Of a DNA stretch of 64,000 bases, positions 9,520-16,650 are shown piece after piece. Position numbers and translations under genes: made by a program. Within the stretch, counting starts at the first letter, position 1, and every line of letters begins with the position of its first letter. A model generated the notes under the pieces. The model was not told where the DNA came from. It worked only from the letters and a program-made list of their open reading frames with translations, and did no database searches. The stretch is from Neobacillus sp. OS1-2 (GTDB lineage: Bacteria > Bacillota > Bacilli > Bacillales > Cytobacillaceae): NCBI RefSeq assembly GCF_030915505.1, contig NZ_CP133265.1, positions 1,178,001 through 1,242,000 on the forward strand, read 5' to 3'.

Positions 9520-11727
9520 ATGAAGAAAGTACTAGTAATAATTCTTTCAATTTATACTATTTGTTTTTATACATATTCGTCAAGTGCATTTGCTGCTAAT
9601 AATAAAGAAGCAACTAAACGGATTGTAATTAAAATGATAGACCAAAAGACAATAAGTAATTTTCAATTTAAAAGTTACAATGTTCAAGATAAAAAGAAAA
9701 ATATAAAAATACTCGAAGTACCACAGACTGAATCTAAGAACGTATTAGAGGCTCTTAAACAAGATTCTAGCATTGAATTTGCTGAGGCTGAAATTCAATA
9801 TCACTATTTAAGTACTACTAATGATGAATTCTTTCAAAACATGCAAATGAAGGATTTCTCTCTTATTCAAGGGCCAGAGGCATGGGATCTATTTATACCG
9901 AAGAAAACACCTATTGTCGCTGTTTTAGATTCTGGGATTGACACATCCAATCCAGATTTACAACATCAAATCTATAAACCATATAATATAGTGGAACCAG
10001 GTACTCCGCCTTTCGATGATGTTGGCCATGGAACACATGTTGCAGGTATTGTCGGAGCAGAAACGAACAATGGTATCGGCGTTTCTTCTCTTTCGAAGGG
10101 TGCCCTGATTATGCCAGTGAAAGTAGGAGATGCAAACTACATTAGTTCAATCGATATTGCAGATGGGATATATTATGCAGTCGATAACGGTGCAAGCATT
10201 ATCAACATTAGCATTGGAAATAATACTAATAGTTTATATATAGAAGATGCTATTAATTATGCCTACTCTAAGGGTGTTCTCGTCGTTGCGGCGGCTGGAA
10301 ATGAAGGTACCTCTAAATACTCTTATCCTGCAGCCTTAAAGAGTGTGGTTTCGGTTGCAGGGGTTGATAGCCAAACAGATAGCTTAGCAGATTTCTCTAG
10401 CTATGGGGATTGGGTATCTGTAGCCGCACCCGCTGTAGATATTTTTAGTACCTATCCTACTCATCTTGGCACTAATGCTTATGAGCAAATGAGTGGCACA
10501 AGTATGGCATCCCCAATGGTAGCCTCTTTAGCTGCCCTTTTAAAAAATCAAGACCCTGATTTATCCCATAATCAAATTCGTTGGATCATGGAATACTCAA
10601 GTGAACCTTATAATCGTTCTGAATACAATCAAAACGGTAGGATTAATGCATATGAAGCATTACGTGAATATAATGATTTCTCGCGGATTTATGGGGATAC
10701 ATCAGTAGAGACATCAAGCCAAATTGCAGAAATGGGTTGGCCTGAAGGCCCTTCTAATCGGATATTGGCTCCACATGAGGGAGATCTCAATCCTAATAAA
10801 TTAAAACAGGAAGGGAAATTTGCTATCCTTGCAAGTAATCAAAGTTTTCCAGATAGTCTATCAGCAGGTGCGCTTTCATTTACATTGGATGCACCTATTC
10901 TATTAACTTATCCTAATCGTTTAAGCCAATCGACTATAAATACACTTCAACGTCATCAAATTACTAATGTATTAGTCCTGGGTGGACCAAGTGCTGTTTC
11001 AGATAGTGTACTTACCGGTCTAAAAAACCAGGGCTTTTCAATCAACCGGTTGCAAGGGGAAGACCGGTTTGAAACTGCAGCAGAGGTAAACGATTATGTG
11101 GGTAAAACAGGGGGAGAAGTCATTATAGCCAATGGCCGGAATTTTCCTGATGCACTGTCAGTATCCTCTTTCTCAGCTAAGAATCAAATCCCGATTGTTT
11201 TTGTGGATCGGGATAATATAGCTCAATCCACGAAAGACTTTTTAAATAAATATCAATTCAGTAAAACAATTGTAATCGGGGGACCTGAAGCAGTCTCTGA
11301 AAATGTTTTAAAGCAGCTACCTAATCCAGAAAGAATTGCAGGTTCTGACAGATTTGAGACAAATACAAAAGTAATTAATTACTTTATGGGTGAACAAGAA
11401 ATGGCTGGTTTTATCTTTGCTACTGGAAGAAACTATCCAGACGCCCTTGCTGGGGGGCCTTTTGCAGCGAAGATGAATTATCCACTAATTCTGACAAACA
11501 TCGATATGCTCCCACAATCAAGCGATCAGTACTTACAAAATAGAGTGGAAAATAATCATTCATATTATGATATGATAACTTTAGGTGGAAACGCAGCCCT
11601 CTCCTCTTCACTGATTTGGAAGATAGATAGATTATTTTATGGTGATTACTATCAACAAGCCTACTCACCATCATCTCGCTACCAGGTAAAAAATAAAGAA
11701 ATGAAAACAAGGTTTATAAAAAAATAA
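9520..11727 (+). CDS. Subtilisin-family protease with CWB2 anchor
   Basis: 735 aa. Signal peptide 1-25 (SSSAFA). Residues about 30-97 look like a short inhibitor I9-type propeptide. The S8 peptidase domain spans about 110-385 with the triad D137 (VAVLDSGID), H170 (GHGTHVAG) and S328 (GTSMASPMV) and the oxyanion segment AAGNEG. Residues about 393-705 hold three CWB2 repeats; the first is diverged (GDTSVETSSQIAEMGW), the other two standard (LQGEDRFETAAEV, RIAGSDRFETNTKV). GAGGGAAAG precedes ATG. It is divergent from the PBP operon. Expected to be a wall-bound serine protease that processes surface proteins, possibly other CWB2 proteins. Confidence 0.93.
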   Translation: MKKVLVIILSIYTICFYTYSSSAFAANNKEATKRIVIKMIDQKTISNFQFKSYNVQDKKKNIKILEVPQTESKNVLEALKQDSSIEFAEAEIQYHYLSTTNDEFFQNMQMKDFSLIQGPEAWDLFIPKKTPIVAVLDSGIDTSNPDLQHQIYKPYNIVEPGTPPFDDVGHGTHVAGIVGAETNNGIGVSSLSKGALIMPVKVGDANYISSIDIADGIYYAVDNGASIINISIGNNTNSLYIEDAINYAYSKGVLVVAAAGNEGTSKYSYPAALKSVVSVAGVDSQTDSLADFSSYGDWVSVAAPAVDIFSTYPTHLGTNAYEQMSGTSMASPMVASLAALLKNQDPDLSHNQIRWIMEYSSEPYNRSEYNQNGRINAYEALREYNDFSRIYGDTSVETSSQIAEMGWPEGPSNRILAPHEGDLNPNKLKQEGKFAILASNQSFPDSLSAGALSFTLDAPILLTYPNRLSQSTINTLQRHQITNVLVLGGPSAVSDSVLTGLKNQGFSINRLQGEDRFETAAEVNDYVGKTGGEVIIANGRNFPDALSVSSFSAKNQIPIVFVDRDNIAQSTKDFLNKYQFSKTIVIGGPEAVSENVLKQLPNPERIAGSDRFETNTKVINYFMGEQEMAGFIFATGRNYPDALAGGPFAAKMNYPLILTNIDMLPQSSDQYLQNRVENNHSYYDMITLGGNAALSSSLIWKIDRLFYGDYYQQAYSPSSRYQVKNKEMKTRFIKK

Positions 11728-11728
11728 A

Positions 11729-11783
11729 CAAAAAGAGGACAACAAAAGGCTTTTCAAAAGCACTTTAGTTATTCTCTTTTTCA
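11729..11783 (+). terminator. Possible terminator after the protease gene
   Basis: AAAAAGAG pairs with CTCTTTTT across a long loop that itself contains a small AAAGGCTTTT/AAAAGCACTTT hairpin. Weak as a terminator; position just after the stop codon is the main support. Confidence 0.35.
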
Positions 11784-11857
11784 TTGTTTAAACATTCAAT
11801 TATTTCTTTGTAATCCCGAAATATAAAAAAGAAGCGCACCTTTTCGGTACGCACGGC

Positions 11858-11903
11858 AAATAACCGTTTATCGTGATTTTTATAATCAGATAGACGGTTA
11901 TTT
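11858..11903. repeat. 15-bp inverted repeat at the edge of the IS66 remnant
   Basis: AAATAACCGTTTATC and GATAGACGGTTATTT form a 15-bp stem with one mismatch around a 16-nt loop. It directly follows the stop of the leftward IS66 fragment and may be a remnant of the element's end or its terminator. Confidence 0.5.
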
Positions 11904-12158
11904 TAGTAGCCACATTCCGCTCGGATCATTTTCGACCAGGGCATGTATTGATTTAAAACTTCCGGGCTTTGATAGATATCTAGATTCGTTAAATCTGTCA
12001 GTAACTTCAAAAGATAACGATAGAAATCCACATTGTTTGCTTTTGCAGTTTCTGCGATACTTAAACAGATAGCGTTGGCTTTTGCACCGGCTTCGCTAAC
12101 AGAGTGGATCCAGTTTTTTCGACCCACCACACTCGGGCGTATTGCATTCTCCGCGGGT
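11903..12158 (-). pseudogene. tnpC: IS66-family transposase, C-terminal fragment
   Basis: The leftward frame reads ENAIRPSVVGRKNWIHSVSEAGAKA..., then ETAKANNVDFYRYLLKLL and ends ...AECGY. This is the end of the IS66 TnpC transposase: the ENAIRP motif carrying the catalytic Glu of the DDE triad followed by the C-terminal helical region. The upstream part (DDE Asp residues, zinc finger) is absent. Just before ENAIRP the expected NNRA is reached only by shifting frame by one base (near 12157), so even this fragment is frameshifted, and homology stops where a hairpin begins. Non-functional relic. Confidence 0.85.
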
Positions 12159-12183
12159 TATTCCAATGTTTTAATAACCCGCG
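12152..12183. repeat. 11-bp perfect inverted repeat at IS66 fragment breakpoint
   Basis: CGCGGGTTATT and AATAACCCGCG separated by 10 nt. It sits exactly where recognisable IS66 coding homology ends, suggesting a short inverted duplication formed at the breakpoint. Confidence 0.6.
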
Positions 12184-12280
12184 TTATACCAATCATTAAA
12201 TTATTCTGAGCATTGTAGGAAAACTGCATAATTACTTCGATTTGTCCTTAAAAGCTCAGAATAACTTTTTTTGAATTACT

Positions 12281-12832
12281 TCAATCCGTATTACTTGGCA
12301 AGGGTTTCTTCAACTGTAATGAGTTTTGACTTTGTAAAGACTCTTCCACTTTCCTAAAGGCTTCATTTATCATCTCCGCATCCGTTTGTGTATATATTTC
12401 TGTAGTTTCCAACGATTCGTGATCAAGCAGTTTTGCAATCACCGGCAATGAATACCCCATTCTGTACAAATGAGCACCAAAACTATGTCTGAAAAGATGC
12501 GGGTACACATTTTTAGGGACCTGACTACATGCCCTACGAGCAGCTTCACCATATTTTTTTATGAAGTGTTCCGCATCTGCAACGGACATACTGTCCTTTG
12601 TGCCTTTAATAACAGTGTAAAAAAGATAATCTTCAGGTGACCTAGTAGGATGATAAACCGAAAGGTAATAATCTAAATTTTCTACTGTGATATCAAGTAA
12701 AGGCACGCACCTCGGATTATTTCCTTTACCCAAAATTATTACAAAAGGATCCTTTGTAGCAATTTCTAAATCCTTAATCTTTACATTAAGCGCTTCCGAA
12801 ACCGTTGCTCCGCTCCACAGTATATCAAAATA
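12281..12832 (-). pseudogene. Tyrosine recombinase/integrase, C-terminal catalytic fragment
   Basis: Leftward frame from just after a TGA near 12835 reads GATVSEALNVKIKDLEIATK..., HLFRHSFGAHLYRMG, LLDHESLETTEIYTQ. HLFRHSF gives the HxxR box, LLDHES the second His and IYTQ the nucleophilic Tyr, so the catalytic C-terminus of a XerC/D-like phage-type integrase is complete. The first arginine would lie in the preceding segment, of which only ATVSEAL is in this strand. The N-terminal core-binding domain is missing and the piece just upstream is on the other strand, so the gene is inactive. A methionine at 12733 is internal, not a start. Confidence 0.88.
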
Positions 12833-12833
12833 T

Positions 12834-12973
12834 CAAAAATCAAACATGTTACCGTACGTGCAAAAGATAGGAACTGGATGACACGTGATGCTATCAAAGT
12901 AATCCTTGAACAACCACCAAAGACAAATATAGGAATTCGTGATAGGTTTTTCATGATATTTCTATATGGAAGC
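12834..12973 (+). pseudogene. Integrase middle segment, inverted
   Basis: On the plus strand the frame reads IKHVTVRAKDRNWMTRDAIKV, then ILEQPPKTNIGIRDRFFM and IFLYGS, the segment of a tyrosine recombinase that normally runs straight into (G)ARVSEAL. That continuation is the first part of the neighbouring minus-strand fragment. So about 140 bp encoding the linker/early catalytic region has been flipped in place relative to the rest. It joins at its right edge to DNRLRE-domain sequence through AAGCTT. No start or stop of its own. Confidence 0.75.
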
Positions 12974-13201
12974 TTGGTGCTGTTCCCCATGTAACAGAAG
13001 TTGATGTATAGTTGCTTGTTACACGGTGAAGATTAATGGTTCAGTCGCCATGACTAATATATTGGCTAATTCCAATTTTCGCTTCGACGATCTCAGCGTT
13101 TGGAATCTGCGGTAAGCTCGGTCATTTTAATAATGCACGTATAGCACCACTATTGTTACCAGTAAAGTTTCCGACATAGAACCATTCTGAATTACCCCCT
13201 C
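12972..13201 (-). pseudogene. DNRLRE-domain protein gene, distal fragment beyond the IS
   Basis: The leftward frame reads GGNSEWFYVGNFTG, AIRALLK, then after a TGA SLPQIPNAEIVEAKIGI, SQYISHGD, a second TGA, TINLHRVTSNYTSTSVTWG. This is the pattern of the DNRLRE domain found in large secreted or phage-encoded wall proteins (YVGN, RALLKF, TINLHRVTS.W...SVTW). The two in-frame TGA codons show decay. The gene's upstream half lies on the other side of the IS3-family element (14974-15240). The downstream rest is replaced by the flipped integrase piece. Confidence 0.75.
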
Positions 13202-13221
13202 TGTTAGGATAGATGTCGTAT
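13202..13221 (+). repeat. IS3-family left inverted repeat
   Basis: TGTTAGGATAGATGTCGTAT; pairs with the element's right end with four mismatches. Confidence 0.65.
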
Positions 13222-13265
13222 AGAACTTTAGTGTTATACTTTAGTTAACACGGAGGGTGATCGAC

Positions 13266-13778
13266 ATGACAGAGAAATTGGGAAGACGTTATAGCAGGGA
13301 AATAAAAGAGTCCATTGTGAAGAGGATGATGCCACCAAACAACGAGGCTATTAGTCGAATTAGTGAGGAAACTGGTATTACCGAGGCTACGTTGTATAAG
13401 TGGAGGAAGGATACTCGAGCTGCTGGAAATGCCACACCTGGAGATGGACAAGGCTCGGAACAATGGAATAGTGAAGATAAATTTTTAATCGTTATGGAAA
13501 CCTACTCATTAAATCAAGCAGAACTAGCGGAGTATTGCCGAAAAAAGGGATTATATAAAGAACAAATTGAAGCTTGGCGTGATACATGTCTTAGTGCAAA
13601 TGGCCGGGAAACTAATCAAACAAAGCAGTTGAATCAAGAATTAAAGGAAGAGAAGAAACGAGCCAAATCTTTAGAAAAAGATTTGCTTAAAAAAGAGAAA
13701 GCATTGGCTGAAGCCGCAGCCATATTACTTTTAAGAAAAAAGGCCCAAGCGATCTGGGGGGACCAAGAGGACGAATGA
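13266..13778 (+). CDS. IS3-family transposase OrfA (DNA-binding)
   Basis: 170 aa from ATG 13266, preceded by GGAGGG at 8 nt; a GTG at 13257 is less well placed. Residues about 5-50 form a helix-turn-helix of the HTH_Tnp_1 type (YSREIKESIVKRM, ISEETGITEATLYKWRK) and a second HTH-like region follows (YSLNQAELAEYCRKKGL). The tail from about 115 is a Lys/Glu-rich coiled coil with a leucine heptad pattern, typical for OrfA dimerisation. It binds the IS ends. The stop TGA overlaps the OrfB ATG (ATGA), and an in-frame A AAA AAG slip site lies 34 nt earlier. Confidence 0.88.
   Translation: MTEKLGRRYSREIKESIVKRMMPPNNEAISRISEETGITEATLYKWRKDTRAAGNATPGDGQGSEQWNSEDKFLIVMETYSLNQAELAEYCRKKGLYKEQIEAWRDTCLSANGRETNQTKQLNQELKEEKKRAKSLEKDLLKKEKALAEAAAILLLRKKAQAIWGDQEDE
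13736..13742 (+). other. Probable -1 ribosomal frameshift site (A AAA AAG)
   Basis: The heptamer is in the zero frame of OrfA as A_AAA_AAG. After a -1 slip the ribosome enters the OrfB frame, which is open from here to OrfB's ATG, giving a fused OrfAB. This is the standard IS3-family expression device. Confidence 0.65.
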
Positions 13779-14824
13779 TCAGCCCGTCAGATCGCGCACT
13801 AGCAGTAGAACTCATCCAAGAAGCTAACCAGAATGGTGCGCGATTAGCCCTTGCTTGTAAAGAACTAAACATTAGTGTACGGTCGTATGAACGCTGGGTT
13901 TCAGAAGGTGGAGTTAAGGAAGATCAACGCCCTATTGCGCTACGCCCAGAACCCAAAAATAAACTAACACAAGAGGAAAAAACGAGAATACTAGAGGTTG
14001 TTAAAAAAGAGGAATTCGCTGATTTACCACCAACACAAATTGTGCCAAAATTGGCGGATCAAAGTATTTATATTGCCTCCGAATCTAGTTTTTACCGAGT
14101 GCTTCGTGAACAAAATATGCAAAACCATCGGGGAAGAAGCAAAAGACCCGAACGGAGGTTACCAGAAAGTCATTTAGCAATAGCTCCGAACCAAGTTTGG
14201 ACATGGGATATTACATGGTTAAAAGGACCTGTGAAAGGCATATTTTACCGTCTCTATTTAATTCTTGATTTATTTAGTAGAAAGATAGTCGGCTGGGAGA
14301 TTTGGGAAACGGAAGAGGCAAAATACGCAGAAGAATTAATGAAGAAGACGGTTGTAAGCGAGAAGATTCAGGGAAGACCGTTGGTCCTCCATTCCGATAA
14401 TGGTAGTCCGATGAAAGCGGCGACTTTTCAGGTCTTACTCGAAAAGTTGGGAATTCAAAGCTCTTATTCTAGACCAAGAGTAAGCAATGATAATCCCTAT
14501 TCTGAAGCTATGTTTCGGACACTAAAATACAGACCAGAATACCCATTCAAAGGTTTTGGAACACTCGATGCAGCACGAGAATGGGCACTGAAATTTGTAC
14601 ATTGGTATAACTGCGTACATTTGCACAGTGGCATAAATTTTGTGACGCCTGAACAGTGTCATACTGGAGCCTATGTAGAAGTTCTCAATAAGAGAAAAGA
14701 AGTCTATGAGCAAGCGAAACAAAAACGGCCTGAACGTTGGACAAGATCTACAAGGGACTGGAGTCCACATGAATCAGTGGCATTAAATCCAATGAAAGAA
14801 TCAGCAGAAAATGCATCCAAATAG
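13775..14824 (+). CDS. IS3-family transposase OrfB (DDE integrase)
   Basis: 349 aa. An HTH-like N-terminus (ALACKELNISVRSYERWV) precedes the rve integrase core. The catalytic DDE residues are visible as D in TWDITWL, D in LHSDNGSPM and E in NPYSEAMFRTLKY. It catalyses cut-out and integration of the element. ATG overlaps the OrfA stop by 4 bp, so it is made by coupling or, as OrfAB, by -1 frameshifting. The C-terminal HLHSGINFVTPEQCH segment is usual for this IS3 group. No disruption seen. Confidence 0.92.
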   Translation: MISPSDRALAVELIQEANQNGARLALACKELNISVRSYERWVSEGGVKEDQRPIALRPEPKNKLTQEEKTRILEVVKKEEFADLPPTQIVPKLADQSIYIASESSFYRVLREQNMQNHRGRSKRPERRLPESHLAIAPNQVWTWDITWLKGPVKGIFYRLYLILDLFSRKIVGWEIWETEEAKYAEELMKKTVVSEKIQGRPLVLHSDNGSPMKAATFQVLLEKLGIQSSYSRPRVSNDNPYSEAMFRTLKYRPEYPFKGFGTLDAAREWALKFVHWYNCVHLHSGINFVTPEQCHTGAYVEVLNKRKEVYEQAKQKRPERWTRSTRDWSPHESVALNPMKESAENASK

Positions 14825-14855
14825 ATTATCTTCAGATATGCTTGAACCCCTTTAC

Positions 14856-14902
14856 CCATCTCCAAATAGAACAGAATAAAATTCTGTTCTATTTGGAGAT
14901 GG
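14856..14902. repeat. 22-bp perfect inverted repeat inside the IS, downstream of OrfB
   Basis: Two 22-nt arms, starting CCATCTCCAAATAG and ending CTATTTGGAGATGG, are perfectly complementary around the 3-nt loop AAA. No T-run follows. It lies between the OrfB stop and the right terminal repeat. Confidence 0.75.
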
Positions 14903-14953
14903 CCAGCAAGCGAAGCGCGGTAGTTTCTTTAAATACACTAGCAAACAGGGAAA

Positions 14954-14973
14954 ATGCGACAACTATCTTGACA
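14954..14973 (-). repeat. IS3-family right inverted repeat
   Basis: ATGCGACAACTATCTTGACA on the plus strand; its complement matches the left end at 16 of 20 positions. Confidence 0.65.
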
Positions 14974-15240
14974 AACACCGATTATGATAGTTTAAAGTGG
15001 GCTTGTTTTGAGCGATATATGTATTTTCCGCTTCGAAAACATCAACCCATAGATCAATCGTGACTGGATAAACTCTCTTTGGATCGGTTAAAAAAGCTTC
15101 ATCTGCTGTTAGAGTTAAGATAAAACCTTCATTTATTGATGTAATATCTTGGGTTATATCTTGAGAATAGGCACTTTCTGATGGAACTCCTCCACTCGAA
15201 TCAAATATATATGGACGTTCAAAAAAGAATAAAAATTTGG
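14974..15240 (-). pseudogene. DNRLRE-domain protein gene, proximal fragment
   Basis: The leftward frame reads ERPYIFDSSGGVPSESAY, then GFILTLTADEAFLTDPKR, VYPVTIDLWVDVFEAENTYI and QNKPTLNYHN. This is the stretch that directly precedes and begins a DNRLRE domain in secreted wall/phage proteins (...W/L..RVYPVTIDPT... DTYI....P..NYG). It stops at the right end of the IS and continues at 13201, so the IS split the gene. The 5' end of the gene is missing; at about 15240 it abuts the decayed CWB2 gene on the other strand. Confidence 0.75.
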
Positions 15241-16452
15241 TCCCTTCGTCGGATGGAAACGAGATTGAGAATAAACAGAATAAGTTTAAGGTTAAATTTC
15301 AGAGGAATCCGAAAAATATAAAGGTATCCCGGAACGAGGGACATTTACCCTTTGGGGATATGGTCATGAAGAGACTAAAGGGGCCTCAGTTGATTTTTAT
15401 AGAGAAGATGGAGAAAATCTATTTGGTTGTTATGAGACTGAACAAGGAATGGAATTTTATTGTGATAATGTTGTAAAACCGGGAACTTACTATATTGGAA
15501 TAAGCCCTTATGAAAATACAACATTTAATGGCGAAGGATACTCTTTCTATATGTACCTTACTCCGCCAACTGTCTACAGAATATCTGATGCGGATCGTTA
15601 CGAAACAGCAGTTAATATTGCTTATGAGGATTTGGGAAAGGGAACTGAAGAAATTGTTCTTGTAACTGGGGAAGATATTCCTGATGCTCTAGCTGCATCC
15701 CCCTTGCTTTTGAATTAGGTGCTCCTATCCTCCTAACTAGAAAGAATCAATTACCAGATTCTGTTCAATCTTTTATTCAGGATGTCGATGTAAAACGAGT
15801 AACAATAATTGGCGGAACAGCCGTTATCTCGCAGCAAGTGGAAAATTACTTACAAAAAACACTTGCGCTTACTGTAACTCGGAATACAGGAAAGGACCGC
15901 TTTGAGACTGCTGCCAACATTGCAAAAGCAATGGGTGGCGGAAGTACTGATACAGTTGTTGTAAACGGGAGAAACTACCCTGACGCTCTTTCGATTGCAC
16001 CTTATGCAGCACAAGGCGGCCTTCCGATTCTATTGACAGATGCTGAGACAATGCCATCTGCAACAGCCGAGATTCTTCAAGGAAAATCCCATACGTTAGT
16101 TATCGGAAGAACAAATGTAATTTCAGATTCTATTTTTCGCAAACTGCCTGGAGCTAGAAGAATTGCCGGAAATGACCGATATGAAACCTCTTTATTAGTT
16201 TCTCAGAATATGGCTAAAGACTATGTTTTTATTGCGAGTGGAACAAACTTTCCTGATGCATTATCCGGATCCGTTCTAGCTGCAGCGTATGGAAAACTAA
16301 TTTTGCTCACTCGGCCAAACGTTCTTTCAGAAGAGTTAAAAGGTCTCCTCAGAGATCAGGAGGTATTAACCGTTTCCATTTTAGGTGGGCCGGGGTCAGT
16401 AAGCAAGCAAGTGGAACAAGATTTATTGAGTGTTATAAGATCGATAGAATAA
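15237..16452 (+). pseudogene. CWB2 wall protein with PPC-like domain, frameshifted and 5'-truncated
   Basis: No signal peptide or start is present. The readable part begins around NEIENKQNKFK, moves by a frameshift near 15290 into GTFTLWGYGHEETKG... YCDNVVKPGTYYIGISPYEN, a PPC-like beta domain like that of the intact gene at 18625-20037, then into CWB2 repeat 1 (SDADRYETAVNIA, IPDALAASPL). A one-base loss near 15706 puts a TAG at 15716; the frame resumes as FELGAPILLTRKN and runs through two more repeats (DRFETAANIAKAMGG, RRIAGNDRYETS) to 16452. So at least two frameshifts plus a missing 5' end: a dead paralogue. Confidence 0.85.
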
Positions 16453-16481
16453 CTGAGATTTTGTTCCAAGTCGGAAGTTGA

Positions 16482-16523
16482 AAAAAAGCAATGCAAAATT
16501 TGAATTTTTGCATTGCCTTTTTT
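16482..16523. terminator. Hairpin terminator after the CWB2 pseudogene
   Basis: AAGCAATGCAAAA pairs with TTTTTGCATTGCCTT, preceded by A7 and followed by T6, so it works in both directions. Confidence 0.85.
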
Positions 16524-16650
16524 AATGAAAAGAATACTTTTTTCGTATATCTCTGGCCAGACTAAGCTAATATTGAATCACATGCTATTCCTATGATTCC
16601 GTAATATAAATCTACTGGTTGTCCCTTATTAGAACCGACTCATTATTTCT

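Larger units (their letters stand above)
13202..14973 (+). mobile_element. IS3-family insertion sequence, about 1.77 kb
   Basis: Contains OrfA and OrfB in the usual overlapping arrangement. Imperfect terminal inverted repeats are seen at 13202-13221 (TGTTAGGATAGATGTCGTAT) and 14954-14973 (complement TGTCAAGATAGTTGTCGCAT), matching at 16 of 20 positions. The flanks are the two halves of a DNRLRE-domain gene, confirming that this is an insertion. I could not identify a clear target duplication, so the exact ends may be off by a few bases. Both ORFs look intact. Confidence 0.8.

Noticed and set aside
14842..15063. A 73-aa plus-strand frame starting MNPFTHLQ
   Set aside because: It spans the 22-bp hairpin, the IS right end and antisense of the DNRLRE fragment; chance frame.
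15237..15476. A 79-aa plus-strand frame starting MVPSSDGNE
   Set aside because: Only its first part belongs to the decayed CWB2 gene; after about 15290 the real homology is in another frame, so it is not a separate gene.
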